Positions 1 through 13,500 of a stretch of 64,000 bases of DNA are shown one piece after another (within the stretch, counting starts at the first letter, position 1; each line of letters starts with the position of its first letter). Under the pieces are notes generated by a model. The model had not been told where the DNA came from, did no database searches, and was given only the letters and a program-made list of their open reading frames with translations. The stretch comes from Haemonchus contortus (lineage: Eukaryota > Nematoda > Chromadorea > Rhabditida > Trichostrongylidae). A program made the translations under genes and the position numbers. The stretch is from assembly GCA_000469685.2 (NCBI GenBank), contig LS997563.1, positions 5,624,937 to 5,688,936 of the forward strand. Direction: 5' to 3'.

Positions 1-190
1 CGTGAGAAAAAGGTAAGTATCTGATGATATAATACCAATCGTTATGTGGGCCTCCGTTCATACTTTCACGTGGGTGGGCTGATTTCCATTATGGGTGGAG
101 CTGTATTTGTTCAACCAGGCTTTATCCAACTCCTATTCTGGACCTCAGTGTGGATGATGTTCGTGTAAAAGAGAGTCATCACTGTCACGA

Positions 191-3100
191 ATGTCTTCCT
201 CGCAAAGTCGTTCTACCGAGAAAAGGTAAAAGAACCTTTTTCTGATCACTTTCCTTTTAGGATGACTACGGATGAATCTCGAGGAGCATGGGGGAGCCAA
301 CTTCATTTCATTCTTACTTGTATTAGTTTCGCTGTTGGACTGGGTAATCTATGGAGATTCCCGGCAATTGCTTACGAAAACGGAGGAGGTAATCGGTGTT
401 GAACATTTTTAGAATGATAGCTTGCTCTATTAGAGCATTAGCCTGGGGGCTACAGACGCCCCCGCCTACGGGCCTGATAGCTTTTCACATTGGCATACCT
501 TTTTCATTCTCGAACATTGAAGAAATGACTTGTATCCTGTTGCGAAAATTTTTTCTGGAAGACAGTGAATGAAATTTCCTAAGTGAAATACACATTATTA
601 TTTGGAAATTTTTTGTTCTATCCTAGACCGTTCCTACACTGTGAATTTTCAGCGGTGTTCATCATACCATACGTAATTTGCTCGGTACTCGTTGGTCTTC
701 CATGCCTATATCTAGAATTTCTCATCGGACAACTTACTCAATCTGGACCATCTAAAGCCTTCCGATATTTCATGCCAGCTTTGCAAGGTGAAGAGTTTTT
801 CTGAACTATTTTCGATGGATCCGTAAAGGAAACTGCGATTCCTGGAAAAGAGGCGCTCCACTTTTCACACACGCATAGTTTGGAAATCTAGTGCGGAGCG
901 CCCCCTGAAGACTGGATTGATTCATGCCAGAGATTTTATACTTTTTACTAATCCTGTGAGATCAGTTCGGCTGTGAACCATACCGTGAGATCAAATCGGC
1001 TGTAAACCTTGAAGCACCACTGTATTTAGGTGTTGGATGGGCAATGTCTATAGTAAGCGTACTAATTGGAATTTACTACAATGTTGTAGTAGCATGGTGC
1101 CTTCTGTATATTTTTGATGTCATCACACTTCAATCGGGTAAATGGACGTCATGTAATAATTTCTGGAACAGTAAAAGTAAGTGTTGTTTATTTTGGCGCT
1201 AAGCCTAAGCTAGTAAAAGCCGATTCCATTCATTCATTTGAAGCCATTCCCCTACAGTAACGTGGAGTCTTTCTGTGGCACGAACAAAATAAAGTGGAGA
1301 CGATTTCCCCGTAACCCTTCTATTGACCTCCTATAGTCAACATGCTACCGTAATCTCCCTTTGGTTCTGATTTATAAACATCGCTGTTATGAGCCAGTTG
1401 GGATTTAACGACTATTAATAAACTAGAAATAACAGAATCACTATCACTAACAATATAGATCAGTGCTAAACTTACCTTTTCTGACTTTCTTTATACTCAC
1501 TCGGGGGGATAGTCGTAGATGTCAAAAGCCAAGCTTCACTCTCAGCTCTTTGAAAAATTAAAAAGTCTATCGTAAAAAAACCCCTCCTGGCATGAGGCCC
1601 TGAAACAAGGAGAACGAGCGAAAACATAATGAAAATGGTAAACTACCGAACTGTTTAATCTTTAAAAAGGGTGATTCAGAATTTATTCTGATGTTTGTTC
1701 CCTCGTTGAAATCATAGAGTAATCCTTCTTTTAAAAAATTCGACAGTTGTTTCCAGTGGGATATGACTTAATTCCAACTTTCAAATACAGAACTAGATCT
1801 GATTTAATTTCCGAGCATTAATGATATATATAATACATATATATATATATATAATATGTAGTTTCCAGAATGTTACGACGGCTGCTTCTCTCCGACTTGC
1901 AGGATTAATTCGACACTTGCCGCTCAAGAATTTTTTCAGTAAGCTCCAAAATAATATTTTCTATAGAACACACTATATGACCTGGCGATATGCCAAAAAG
2001 CAACCGGACCTAGCCAGCTCAGCGGCTCAGTAAGCACTAGAGCCTTTCTACAGTAGGCAAAACACTCTGGGATCTGGGAATCCAGATAGAACGTTTAGGG
2101 GTTTATGTCCAATGCCGCTACTAGTTCTATAGGATTACAAATCTGTTTCAGTTATCGATTATTTATCAAAAATGCCGATGGTGTGGAACGTGAAGGTGTT
2201 TTCAATTGGGAAATATTTATTGCTCTATCGATATCATGGCTTATAGTGTGTTTAAGCCTAATCAAAGGAGTCTCAGTGATTGGAAAGATCTCATACTTAA
2301 CTGCAACATTGCCATATATTATAATAAGTAATTATCTTTTTGGAACTGGATAATTACTGGTGTTTTGACGTTCTTTCTGCAACTTGTGTTAAAGCGATAA
2401 TGCTAGTCCGTGGCGTGACGATGGATGGTGCTAAAAGTGGCATAGATTATTTACTACACCCTGATATGAACAAATTGTTGACGTTGACAGTGAGTTACTG
2501 TTCAGAGGGATGGAATGACTTAATCGCAGGCAATTACCTTTATTTCAGACCTGGATCGAAGCCGCTAAGCAATTATGTTTCAGTCTCAGTATTGGTGTAG
2601 GCGGTCTGCTCGCTTTGGCCTCATTCAATAAGGAAGGCCATAATTGCTTTCGGGTGATTTTTTGTCAGTCTCACGATTTGTAGAACACTAAACGGCTTTT
2701 GGTTATCAGTATGTGAAGGTTGTAGTCCGTAGAAGTCTAGTCACTTGCTTCCTCCCTAGACTGGAGCCTTTATGGTTCATGGACCTTCACGAACACTGGG
2801 GTAGTTGTCTAAAGGTAAAACGTAGAGCTTAACACAGATACATAGACCACTAAGGTTGGGTACCGATCGTGCGAGCCAGCTGAGCACTCAAGTAAGAGTA
2901 AGGGTATGAGATTTTCGGAGCTACCAGGTGTATGCTTGGCGGTTAGTCAAGAGAAGTGATCGTTGACGTCTTCATTCTCACATATGAGAACAAGGCTCCT
3001 ATTCTTCCGATGAAGGCTCTTTTAGAGGTCGTTAATGAAAGGGATTTGGCTCAATATTCATTGAAACTCACGCCAAAAACTTTCTGATCACATTTCTCCG

Positions 3101-6100
3101 TAACACCTTCAGAGCTCCTCTCTTTCTCCCTCGACTCTTCAGCATTGAACCAAAGCCCAAGGACTTTATGTAGAGGAGATGAGGTTGAGTGATGCTGAAA
3201 GGACGCCGGAGAAAAGTGAGTGAAATGGTAGGTTTCAGCGACGGTATTGTTACTTCGTAGTTCTTAACACCTCAGATAAACCCTCCCACCCTAGTGTAAG
3301 TGCACCTGATTCTCGTACTAAAACTTCTTTGCTTGCAGCATAACATGAGGTGTGCAACAGCGCCTTCCTTACACTTCTGTTCACTCCCTTTTCCTCTACC
3401 TCAACTTCACTTTTAAACTCCTGCTTAGTTTTACTTTTGTTCAGGACGCGACTTATGTGGTTTTCTTCGATGGCTTGATGAGCATTATTGGAAGTATTGC
3501 AGTTTTCTCCGTAATTGGACAGTTATCATTATTATCCGGAAAACCCATAGAGACCATTTTTAGTTACGAAGGTTACTACTTCACATTTGTATTACTCTTC
3601 TTCCTCACAATAATTACTACTTCCTTACTTACCTACTTTCTTAACTTTTGAAGCTTATATAAAAGAGGCGTCTAGGCGGATTTAACATCACTTAGGCTTA
3701 TCAAAGTGCCTGGATGTAGTACCAAAGCAAACTCAACTGGATGTCGATTTCGGACTCATCCTCAGAAGTTTTGTTAGATCTTACCACTATATCTCTTATA
3801 CAAAAAGCAGAATCACTGTCATGGGACAAAAACTGGGTGATAGTAGGGGTTAATAGGGCTAGAATCATGTTTTGATAGTGTAGAGGTGATTTTCGTAGAG
3901 GCTTTTGCCTTTTGCCCCTTTTGCTGACTACGAATATGGAATTGTTAATCGAACTCACTTCTTACTGAGTTTTTAGCTACTTCTATTACCTTCGTAACGT
4001 ATCCTCAAGCACTCAGCGGTATGCCTGCTTCTGGATTCTTCGCATTTTTGTTATTTTTGATGTTCCTTCTACTAGGAATCAGCAGCCAATTTGGTAGGTG
4101 CACATACCTTCTTTAGATTGCCTCAATATTATAAATTTTTGTAGATCTTTAGGGTACACTCAAAGTGCTGTCACAACTTTGACAGATCAATTTCCTTCTT
4201 TACGGAGGTGGAAAGGGTTTGTGGTTGTTGGGTTCTGTTTATTTTCTCTCCTTGTTGGATTGACAATGTGCTTGCCGGTAAACTTTACTATTCATTGTGA
4301 TATTCATCATTATTATCCTACTATCCGACTTATATAATCGGCTAAGTGTGTCTGTTGGTGTGTTTGTGTGTTTGTGTGTGTGTGTGTGTATGTGTGTGTG
4401 TTTGTGTGTGTGTTTGTCTGACCGGAAATTCATAAGTCCTGTCCCACTGGACCTAGGGCATTCAAATTTGAAAGAGAGATAGGGGGCAGGATGGGAACAC
4501 TGATGGCAGATGATAGGAAGTGACAACTATCGATATAAACTGATAAGGAGCCCTAAAAGGCAAAGACCTGAGTATCCGTAACTCCCTTCGTATTAGTGAT
4601 GAAGCCTTGGCACTTGGGCAGGTGGTTTAGGATGTTAAGGGACCACAGATGCTCGGTGACAGGGATTGATAATAACTGATAGGGACTGATAGCGAGCCAT
4701 ATAAGGCGAGAACTACTAGATCTGTAAGGCACTTTCTTTTAATAATGGAATCTTGGAATTTTAATAGGCTATGTAAAATGTGACAGGATCGTAGGTACTC
4801 GGTGACGGGATAGAGAACGGTCGGTGCCAGGCCAGGAACTGATAAAACTGACAAGAGCTAATGAGAATCCTGGAAAGCGTAGAGCCACTATGATAATGGC
4901 ATTAATAGTGGAGCTTTGACAGTTCGGCATGTGATGAGGAGTATGACGGGACTCCGTCGTAGTCGTAGACGACCGATGATAGGAGCTGATAACAGCTGAT
5001 AGTGACTGATAAGAGCACTTTCCAAATGAATTTAACTCCTGTGGTATTTGCGATGTATTAATGATTACAACTATAACATAGATTACGACCGCTCCCAGCA
5101 AGGTTTGTAACTCGGTGGAAGATCAAGGGTACTTTATATTTTGATATCATTTACGACAAAGCTCATCCGACCGCCAATAATTTGGGATTCTCAACTAATG
5201 ATGTATCGTGGAAGGAAGAAGGCCCAGTGATAACGACATCTGATAATGGTGTTATTATCACTCGAGAACATTCGTGAGCACTACTCAATTTTTTGGTTGC
5301 CTATCAGTTAAACCTTCAATGGTTCATTATTTTAAAGATGAAGAGCCATTCAATCGTAGGCGTAAGCATGGGCATGTGGTGCACGTATTGGCGTGCGTAG
5401 CCCAACTGGTACATATATAACGCGCTAATGTCTGTGTGTTTGTGTGTGTGTGCGTGTAAGGGTCTTCTTCCGACCGAAAATTTATAACTCCTTCACCCGT
5501 GGACCTGAGGCGCTGAAATTTGGTAGGATGGGAACATTAATGGTGGGTGGCAGGACCGTACTGCGCTCTTAGGGGCGGTGGTTTGTGCAAAATCATCACC
5601 AATTGAATTCTAATACCTTTGTTATTTACGCTCTAGCTTTCAATCTTTGCTATGCTATATTCGACAAGAGGGTAAGTGCAGTGGTAAGGATCGATTAAGG
5701 GAACTAAATCATGAGGAGATAAAAATATGTTATTTCCTTGCTATTCGATTACGGCCGCTACCCAGCAAAGTTTGTGACTCAATGAAGGGATCACGGTTTT
5801 CTCTTGCTTTGACATCATTCTTAGCAAAACTTATCCGATTGCTAATAGTCTTCGATTATCATCCTATGATATATCAACAGAGGAAGCTCCATTTAAAGAA
5901 ATTTGATAATGGTGCTATCTTGACTTCGCAACATTTGTGAGTACCATTCAAGGCTTCGGTTGCCTACCAAATGCACTTTCAATGGCTCATTGTTTTTAAG
6001 ATGAACAGCAACACATCGAGACTTATCATCATAGGCATGAGCATGCGCGCACATGAATACAGTTTGCATGCCCTGTTAGTTCTCTGTCTAATTTCACGTT

Positions 6101-8351
6101 CAAAATAGTACTCTTTGTTTTAAAGGAGTGGGCCGGTTAGCCGATTCTCAAAACTCTATCAAGGAAAAAGGAAAGCCTGGCGTTAGCCGGGTGATCCGAC
6201 TGGATCAACCATTATGTTTCATAAACAAAAAAGAGCAGAATGTCTTTTACGTCCCTAATTTGCTTCACTTATCTAGAGCCGATCAGTTATGAGTACTCTC
6301 CTAAGATGGTAGAAGCATTCGAGTCGTCGTGAGAGAGGCAGTTGTCCCAAACCGACTCCCTTTGTAATTATAACTATAATGCCCTGCATTCGATTAGATT
6401 TCTTCTTCGTTTCCAGACTTGATATTGATCCCATTCCCTTCCCTCTCCCCATACCTTAACCCAATCGGTAGAATAAGCTTGGCGCTGACGGCCACCCAAA
6501 TAATGTGGAGAAAGAAGGTGAGTTTTCCTTGATTAGTGCCATAGATTTTCAGGTCTAATATTGCTGTACTACTATCGTCTAGGTATATCAGATTTCAGTA
6601 AACCCTTAAAAGAGTAGGTTTAGATGGTATGAATAGAGCTTACCAATAGTAGAGTTGATAAGCGGTGAGTTGAGCTTCATCATCACTACCGAGGGTAGAC
6701 GATGTTCCCTATAATTATAGCTTGTTCTCGATTTATACTGAAGTGCTTTTTCAGTCTGGTTATCACTGGTTCAAGTTGTTCTTCAACTCCATTGCTGGAA
6801 CTCCTTTGCTGATCATCTGTCTTATCGAAATCGCTCTGTGTGTGTTTACCTACGGTGAAATATTGATTACTTATGATTAGATCAGGTTTTTTTGGTAATT
6901 TCGGTCCAAGACTACTTCTTTTTATTGAAAAGGCCAGGATCTCTGGATGCCGAAGTTGATTGTTGAACATGGCTAAAGAAGATCTACGGTTGTACCCGGT
7001 TTAATGCATCTCACATTCTCGCTTGCGCCTTTCATGTAGTCGTTTCCCGCGCGATCGTGGGAATAACAGTGAGACGCTTGACGTCATGGCCCTCCTGTAT
7101 ATTGTGTCCTGTCTCACTTCAATCCCCACCTACCGCCAAAATTTTGCCCCTTGATTCAGCACACTTGAGAGATGATACATTCTTTCCCACTCAGACATTT
7201 ATTGGAATAAATTTCAAGCGCCAACAGATCAACAGATTTTTAATTCTTAAGGGCCATCTCATCTCCTACGTGATATCAAAAAAGGAATTGATTTCAAACC
7301 TAACACATGGTTGATGCGGATTTTTGGCCCATCTGGTTATATGATAACGGCTTGTTGGATATTTTTCACTCCTATCATGCTTTTGGTGAAATTTTAATCT
7401 TACCAGTTCCAGCGGTAAGCGGTCTTTTATTGCATCCTTTCAGAAACTTTCTTTCCAGATTATGGTCGTCCTAGGAGTTCGTGAGGATTTCGGCAAAGCT
7501 GGCCATGATCACAACCTATTCCTCCAGTATCTGCCATTGATGGCAATTCCGACATTCATAATAATCAATATATTCACTTTCATAAAAAGGGGCAAAGTGA
7601 TTTGAAAGTTTTTTACGATATCCAAACTTCCTTCTGTATTTGATGGTTTTATTCATAATTTCTTTTCAGAGTTGGAAAGATGTGTTTCGCGTTCAAAGAG
7701 TGCTCGAGTCTTTAGAAATATCTGGAACAAATAATAAGGTGAAGTACATTCAAGTGCATTGACCATCAGTGGTATTAGAAATTAGAAAAATATTAGGATC
7801 ACCAAGATATCCCTCTTTACTTCAAATACATATGATGTCACCATCACGACATGATTTTAAGGGGTCGGAGGAGGTATTTTAGCTCTTGTGATTGTGCTAG
7901 TCGATTCACAGAACTATGCTTTTCTACAAACTGCTTCTGGAAAGACCGGTTTGCACCTCTCGTTCCACACCTACTACTCTCCCACTCTTCCCTTACCTCC
8001 TCTCCTCTCCTTCTGTCACTAGACATTCGCAGAAAAACTACTAGAAAGGATTCTCATGTCGCCTAAAAAATGAATATTCAGAGAAAAATGAAAGTAGAAG
8101 TCGGAAATGGGGAATGGGAAACGAAGAATGGTGGCACTTCGAACCGCTGTGTTCTCCTCAGAATCAATCCTCAGGTCCTTAACCAGCTGAAAAACATTTC
8201 CACGGATTCGACTTATTGGTTTCCGATGGTTTTTTATAAATATGAGCATGTTAACAAGAGCAAGAGGAGCTAAAGAATAATTTATGTTAATTTTTAGGTT
8301 CATCACGAGAGGGATTCGACAATAAACGGATGGGATGAACAGAAGGATTGA
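191..8351 (+). CDS. SLC6/SNF sodium-coupled amino-acid transporter, copy A (intact)
   Basis: Plasma-membrane sodium:neurotransmitter symporter family protein, probably importing amino acids with Na+. I assembled 16 exons with GT/AG borders: 191-225, 261-388, 653-787, 1030-1176, 1869-1938, 2152-2327, 2395-2489, 2549-2653, 3445-3571, 3977-4093, 4153-4277, 6755-6854, 7252-7385, 7459-7596, 7670-7738, 8298-8351. All phases agree and give 584 residues, normal for the family. TM1 has the hallmark GLGNLWRFP (residues 38-46) followed by AYENGGGAV. Extracellular loop 2 has Cys150/154/159 and an N-S-T glycosylation site. TM6 reads [18 protein letters not shown]. In TM7 the Na1-site Asn is Asp306, as I recall for insect nutrient amino-acid transporters (KAAT1), so I favour that subfamily over neurotransmitter carriers. 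TM1 lacks the amine-carrier Asp. The start at 191 is the less certain part: ATG at 262, just after a TTTTAG acceptor, is the alternative (trans-spliced) start. Confidence 0.9.
1822..1858. repeat. AT-rich dinucleotide tract
   Basis: Run of TA/AT dinucleotides in the intron just before the extracellular-loop-2 exon of transporter copy A. No function is inferred. Confidence 0.6.
4320..6060. repeat. Two copies of a repeat with a GT-rich head in the large intron of copy A
   Basis: Unit 1 (about 4320-5375) and unit 2 (about 5395-6050) each begin with a TG/TTTG microsatellite. Next comes a shared segment (about 4430 and 5475) reading roughly ACCGGAAATTCATAA, then CTGGACCTAGGGC or its variant, then GATGGGAACA. 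Further along both share a 300-base block (5080-5375 and 5745-6050) with matching phrases such as GATAATGGTG and CTTCAATGG. Unit 1 also holds many short CTGATAGGGACTGATAA-like repeats (4510-5010). This explains why the intron between 4277 and 6755 is far longer than the others. Short ORFs here are by-products of the repeats. Confidence 0.6.
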
Positions 8352-8805
8352 AGATTTTCGTAATTTCATTGAAGTTGTTGACTCTATAAATTTCTTAAGT
8401 ACGTGCTGTATTGTGAATGGTGCAACCTATACTCGACCTGACTCACGGCCGCAATTGCGTGTAGGCGTCGACTTATCGTTAGCCGTATTCAGATTCCTTA
8501 TTACGCCCGATATAACTGATTGTCTACCGCACTCGCTCCTTCTCTTTATTCATTTCTGTATTCCATTGAAACATATTAGTAATATCACTGATGCAATATC
8601 TCGTTGTTATTAGTATTTTAGTACTTAAACATTTTAGCTATCACATTCGTTATCGCAGCTAGGCCCGTTGTTCGAAGAGATCATTGAAGCATTGAAAGCA
8701 TTGATCACTCATATACGAGAAGGGCGCAGACTAGCAAACAATTGCTACTTTGCGTTGGTGCCACCGTGAATCTGCCCCAAAACAGTGTGGTGGTGGAGGG
8801 AACTC

Positions 8806-9356
8806 TTAAAGGCACAGTTCATTATTAAAATGGTTTCTAAGGTTCTCCCTGAGGCGATACAGGTTGCTTATTCGCACCGAGACCCGCACGCTCAAGTTGC
8901 AATTAGCTCATCGCCTGGTGGTGAGCTGATGTTTTACTCTTACACTGCTACGCTCTGCTACTCCTTTTGCTGCTGCGAACATTTTTGACTTTCTACCCCA
9001 AGAAGATGAAAAAGGTGGGCTGTTTTTGCTGTTTATAGCGTTTTTGTTAACTTATGTGTATAAATTTTAAAAAATGCTTTGGTTACTGTAGTTAGCTATT
9101 CGCATCAGGACCCACACGTACTCAATGAAACACACAGATTGCATAGCTCACACAAATATCCCTCTCCCCTACTTCATTTTGGTTTTTTCTGGTTTATTCT
9201 CGTCCAGCTCCTATTTGACGACTTTCTGGAAGCCTTTTATTACTTTCAAAGCACCCACTCGCGATTTCTTCCCTTCCATCGTCTTATTCTTTACCTTCTC
9301 TTCTACTTTTCGTCATACGTGATCAACTCAAATTTATAGTGGGACTGTGCCTTTAA
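8806..9356. mobile_element. MITE-like element, TTAA...TTAA ends
   Basis: A 551-base segment bounded by inverted ends: TTAAAGGCACAGTTC on the left, and on the right ACTGTGCCTTTAA, whose complement is TTAAAGGCACAGT. The interior carries repeated variants of TTCGCACCGAGACCCGCACG (about 8872, with an echo at 9103). There is no transposase ORF. The same ends and interior phrases recur at 45668-46343, so this is a non-autonomous family. TTAA at both borders is compatible with a TTAA target-site duplication (piggyBac-type), but the superfamily is not proven. Confidence 0.7.
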
Positions 9357-9483
9357 TTTCGCAGCCATGCTGTCTACACCGGTGTGAAAAAGAAACTGCT
9401 TACTTCTTCTTTGCTATTTTTTCTTACCCATTTCGGTATTTCCATTACTAGGCAGATCTAGGGAATCTCAGGTCTGAAAAAAA

Positions 9484-10085
9484 TTATTTGAAAAAGTTGT
9501 TAACAAATATTGCCATCAACGTGTCTTTCAAGGTAGGGATAACGCCTGCTATTCTGATGCCTAACAATAAAATCTTCGCTCTAAATCGATGTTGAAAATG
9601 AATGCCGAGTGGAGGCGTGGTTTTCCGTTCGGCCGGCATCAACCACGCCGCTGATGGCGCAGTAGATGCAGTATCTGTGATAAATTTTCGAATTTGATAT
9701 ATCCATTGAGCAGAACCTTCAATCACTGTAATAATTACCAGTGTTATCTAAACACGTGCCCATCTTTTGGGCAGCTTCTCGACCCCTTTTTACAAGGATT
9801 CCGGCACCTGCGGCAGAAAGAATTGGCCGACTTCAACCTCAAATTGACGACGGTCATCAAATTTTTTGTCCCTCAATTTGTGCTTTGTGCTCCGAGCAGG
9901 TGATAATCAGAAGGCGATAGGTCGTTGAGTAAGCTAGATCCGGCAGTACTTTCCATGCTGACTCAAGATCTCGAAGTATTCCGTTCGCCACGTGTGGACT
10001 TGCGGCTTGTCGTGAAGTACAATAGCAATAGGTCTTTCGGATGTAGCTTGGCATGACGTGGGCTATTTTTCAAAATTGACTAGTC
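9484..10085 (-). mobile_element. Mariner-type transposase remnant
   Basis: Reading the minus strand, fragments in shifting frames match the C-terminal half of mariner transposases: a degenerate HDNARPHV-like region (ASPHVANGILRDLESAWKVL), then pieces corresponding to the tail (VGQFFLPQVPESL, KLPKRWA). Several frameshifts and stops make it non-functional. It is related in sequence to the relic at 18410-18740. It occupies the place where the 5' half of transporter copy B would be expected. Confidence 0.6.
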
Positions 10086-10506
10086 TAGATTGTAGAAGTC
10101 TTAGGGCCAGCCAAGCAGCTCCCAATAGAACATCCCATTCGGATAAAATTAAATAACCGATTCAATGACCCAATAATTCCCTGCCAGTTGAGTCTCTTTG
10201 ACCTCCCCACTCCCACATATTAGAACGGGAGCTCCAATCTTACAGATGAAAGCCCTTTTAGAATTTGTTAGTGAGAGGGATCCGGCCCAATGTTCATTGC
10301 AAGTGGCGCACGAAATTTCCTGACCACCCTAATGTCATCCTCACCCTAATGTCACTGTGATCCTACTGAATTTTCCTTCGTCTGTGGCATGGCATGAAGT
10401 GTGGAACAACATGAAGTGTGCTTTCCAAACATTTTTGTTCACTCCTTTTTCTCTCCGTCATTTTCATTTTCGAACTTCTACTTATTTTACTTATTTTTTC
10501 TATTAG

Positions 10507-13500
10507 GATGCAGTTGCTGTGATTTTCTTCGATGGTCTGATGAACGTGATTGGAAGTGTTGCGGTTTTTTCCGTGATTGGACAGCTATCAGTATTGTCCG
10601 GAAAGCCCATAGAGACCATTTTTCGTCACGAAGGTCCCTTTGTTTACACTTGTGTTGTTCTTTTTTCTACCAATATCTCATATTTTTCATTTTGATCGCT
10701 TCAGAGACTTGTATAAAAGTGCTATATGTATAGGTGGATTACTTGGACTTGCCAAACATGCCTGGATGTAGCCCTCAGGCAAGCTCGGGGTACAAAGGGC
10801 TGAAAATCGTGTTCTGGTGTGCAGACGTGGTTTTCGGAAGAGCTTCTGCCCGCTTTCGATTTCGAATGAAGAGTTATCGATCAAACTTACTCTCTACGAA
10901 ATTTTTAGCTTCTTCTATTACCTTTAAAAGTATCCTCAAGCACTCAGCGTCACGAGTGCTTCCGGATTTTTCGCATTTTTGCTATTGCTGATGTTCCTCC
11001 TACAAGGAATCAGCAGTCAATTTGGTAGATGCACATAATTTCTTTGGAATAGTTTCAGATCATAAATGCTTCAGGGTTCATTCAGAGTGCCACCACAACT
11101 TTGACAGATCAATTTCCTTCATTACGGAGGTGGAAAGGGTCTGTGGTTGTTGGGTTCTTTTCATTTTCTCTGTTTGTTGAATTGACCGTGTGCTTGTCGG
11201 TGAACTTTACTATCCACTGCAATAGTCACCATTATTATTCAACCGCAAAGTTTTAAAAACAAAACAGCTGGATGTTTCTGGACCCCTTAAAGGTACAGTT
11301 CACAAAAATTTTGGGATACCCGGTTTCTCACGAATAATGAAAGATACAGTCTATAATATGTTGTACAAAAATAACGAACAAAGCGCAAAAAACGGTGTAT
11401 GAAAAAATAGAGGGACGCAAAAAGTTAGAAAGATGAGGACGTTGGACGAGTTTCGGGCAGAAAAATGACCAGGGTTGCGTCTCTGACACTAGACGGCAAG
11501 ACCGTGCTAGAGCGCAGAGATGTTTTGATATGTCTACCTTTCTGCACGAGGTAGTCATTCCACCTACCATGGATCTCCTCCCCTAGGGCGTTCTCTGTGC
11601 ACTCTGCCGTCTGGTGTCAGAGCACGAAAGGGCGCTAACACCCTCAACTACATTTCCACTTCAAATACGTGAAATACTTACGTGATCCACTCGACAATAG
11701 CAGCGAATAAATAGTAGAATAAGATGAATGGTTTCAGTGTCAACCCGACGAGGGGAGGGTGGCATTCTCACGATGCTATGTCCTGGTTCAGGACGTTTTT
11801 CGAGCTCACACTGCACATATGCTAACAGTAGAGCCATCGAATTCATACTATGTGGAAGACTCAGAAACCATTCGTATCGTGAACCGCTCCTTGAACTTGA
11901 TTCACTCATCTAGAGCCGATTAGCTTGTAAGTACTCTCCCAGGATGGTGAAAGCATTCGCGTGGTGGTGTTAGGGGGTGAGGTCTCTCTCCTTCTGTGAT
12001 TATAACTTGAATGCCTTGCATTCAATTTGATTTCTTTTTCGTTTTGAGTCATGAAATTTGATCCCATTCCCTTCTCTCCACTACCCGACTCCCTCTGCAC
12101 CCTCTCCTCCAAAGCTCAACCACATATGTACATAGATTGAATATGTTTACCAATGAAGGAAGCTAAGAAAAACTGAAAGATGAGTTCCCTCGATTAGTTC
12201 CATAGATTATCGGGTTTAACATCGTCGTAGTCCTATCGTCCAGGTATACCACACTTCAGTAAACATTGAGAAGGGTAGGTTTAGCTGGTATAAATAGAAC
12301 ATACCAATTGTGAAGTCGGTAAGCGGTGAATTGAGCTTCACTTTCACTACCGGGTGTAGACGGTGTTACCTACAATTGTAGCACGGTCTGAGTACTACCA
12401 TAGAGCTTTTTCAATCCGGATAACATTGGTTCGAGTTGTTCTTCGATTCGATTGCTGAACTCCTTTACTGATCATCTTTCTCATCGAAATCGCTCTGTGT
12501 GTGCTTACCTACGGTATATAATGACTACTATTGAATAGATCAGGCTTTTTGTGGCAATTTCAGTCCAAGACCAGCTCCTTTCATTGAATAGGCCAGAATC
12601 TCGTCTGGAAGCTGAAATTGATTATGGAATATGGCCTGAGGGGGATCTCTTGTTGTAGGTGAATAGATTTCCTGCCACGCGGTTCCTTACTTATTTACGC
12701 GACCCAATACGCAAGACTCCCTCAAGTGCTAACTATTGGATAGGAAACGTTTATATTCAAGTTGGTAAGGCGTGTTAATTGATGAAATCATGGCCCTCCT
12801 GTGTCTTGTGCCCTGTGTCATTTATTCATCACCTACTGCCAAAAGTTTTGCTCCTTCATTCAGTACACATTAGACGTGACGCGTCTTCTCCCATTCAGCC
12901 ATATATAAAAATAAATTATCAAGACATACGTGATACTAAGAAAGGCTTGATTTTGAATCAAGCACATGGTTGATGCGGATTTTCGGCCCATCTGGTTGTA
13001 TGATAACGGCTTGCTGGACGTTTTTTACTCCTATCCTCCTACCATGCTTTCGTAACATTTTTATTTTTTCGGTTTCAATGAAAACCTTTTTTCTGTATCC
13101 TTTCAGAAGCTTTCTTTCCAGATAATGGTTGTGCTAGGAGTTCGTAACGATTTCGGCTAGCTACCCATGATCACAACTATTCCTCCAATCAATAGCTACC
13201 CATGATCACAACCTATTTCCTCCAATATCTGCCATTAATGGCAATTCCGACATTCATAATAATTATATATTCACTTTCAAAAAAGGGGCAAAGTGATTTC
13301 AAACTTTTTTCGAAACTTCTAATCTTCCTTTGGTATCTGATGATTTCATTCGTACTTTCTTTTCAGAGTTGGAAGGATGTGTTTCGCGTTCAAGCACCCA
13401 CTTAAGCCTTCCAAAATATCTTGAACAAGTAATAAGGTGAATTACACACAAATGTCTTTAAAATAATCGGTATCAGTTAGGGTTGGGAGGATCATCCACT

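Noticed and set aside
1..190. Possible exon end CGTGAGAAAAAG before GTAAGT at the window edge
   Set aside because: Only four codons are visible; it could be a 5' exon of copy A or of an upstream gene, so no feature is called.
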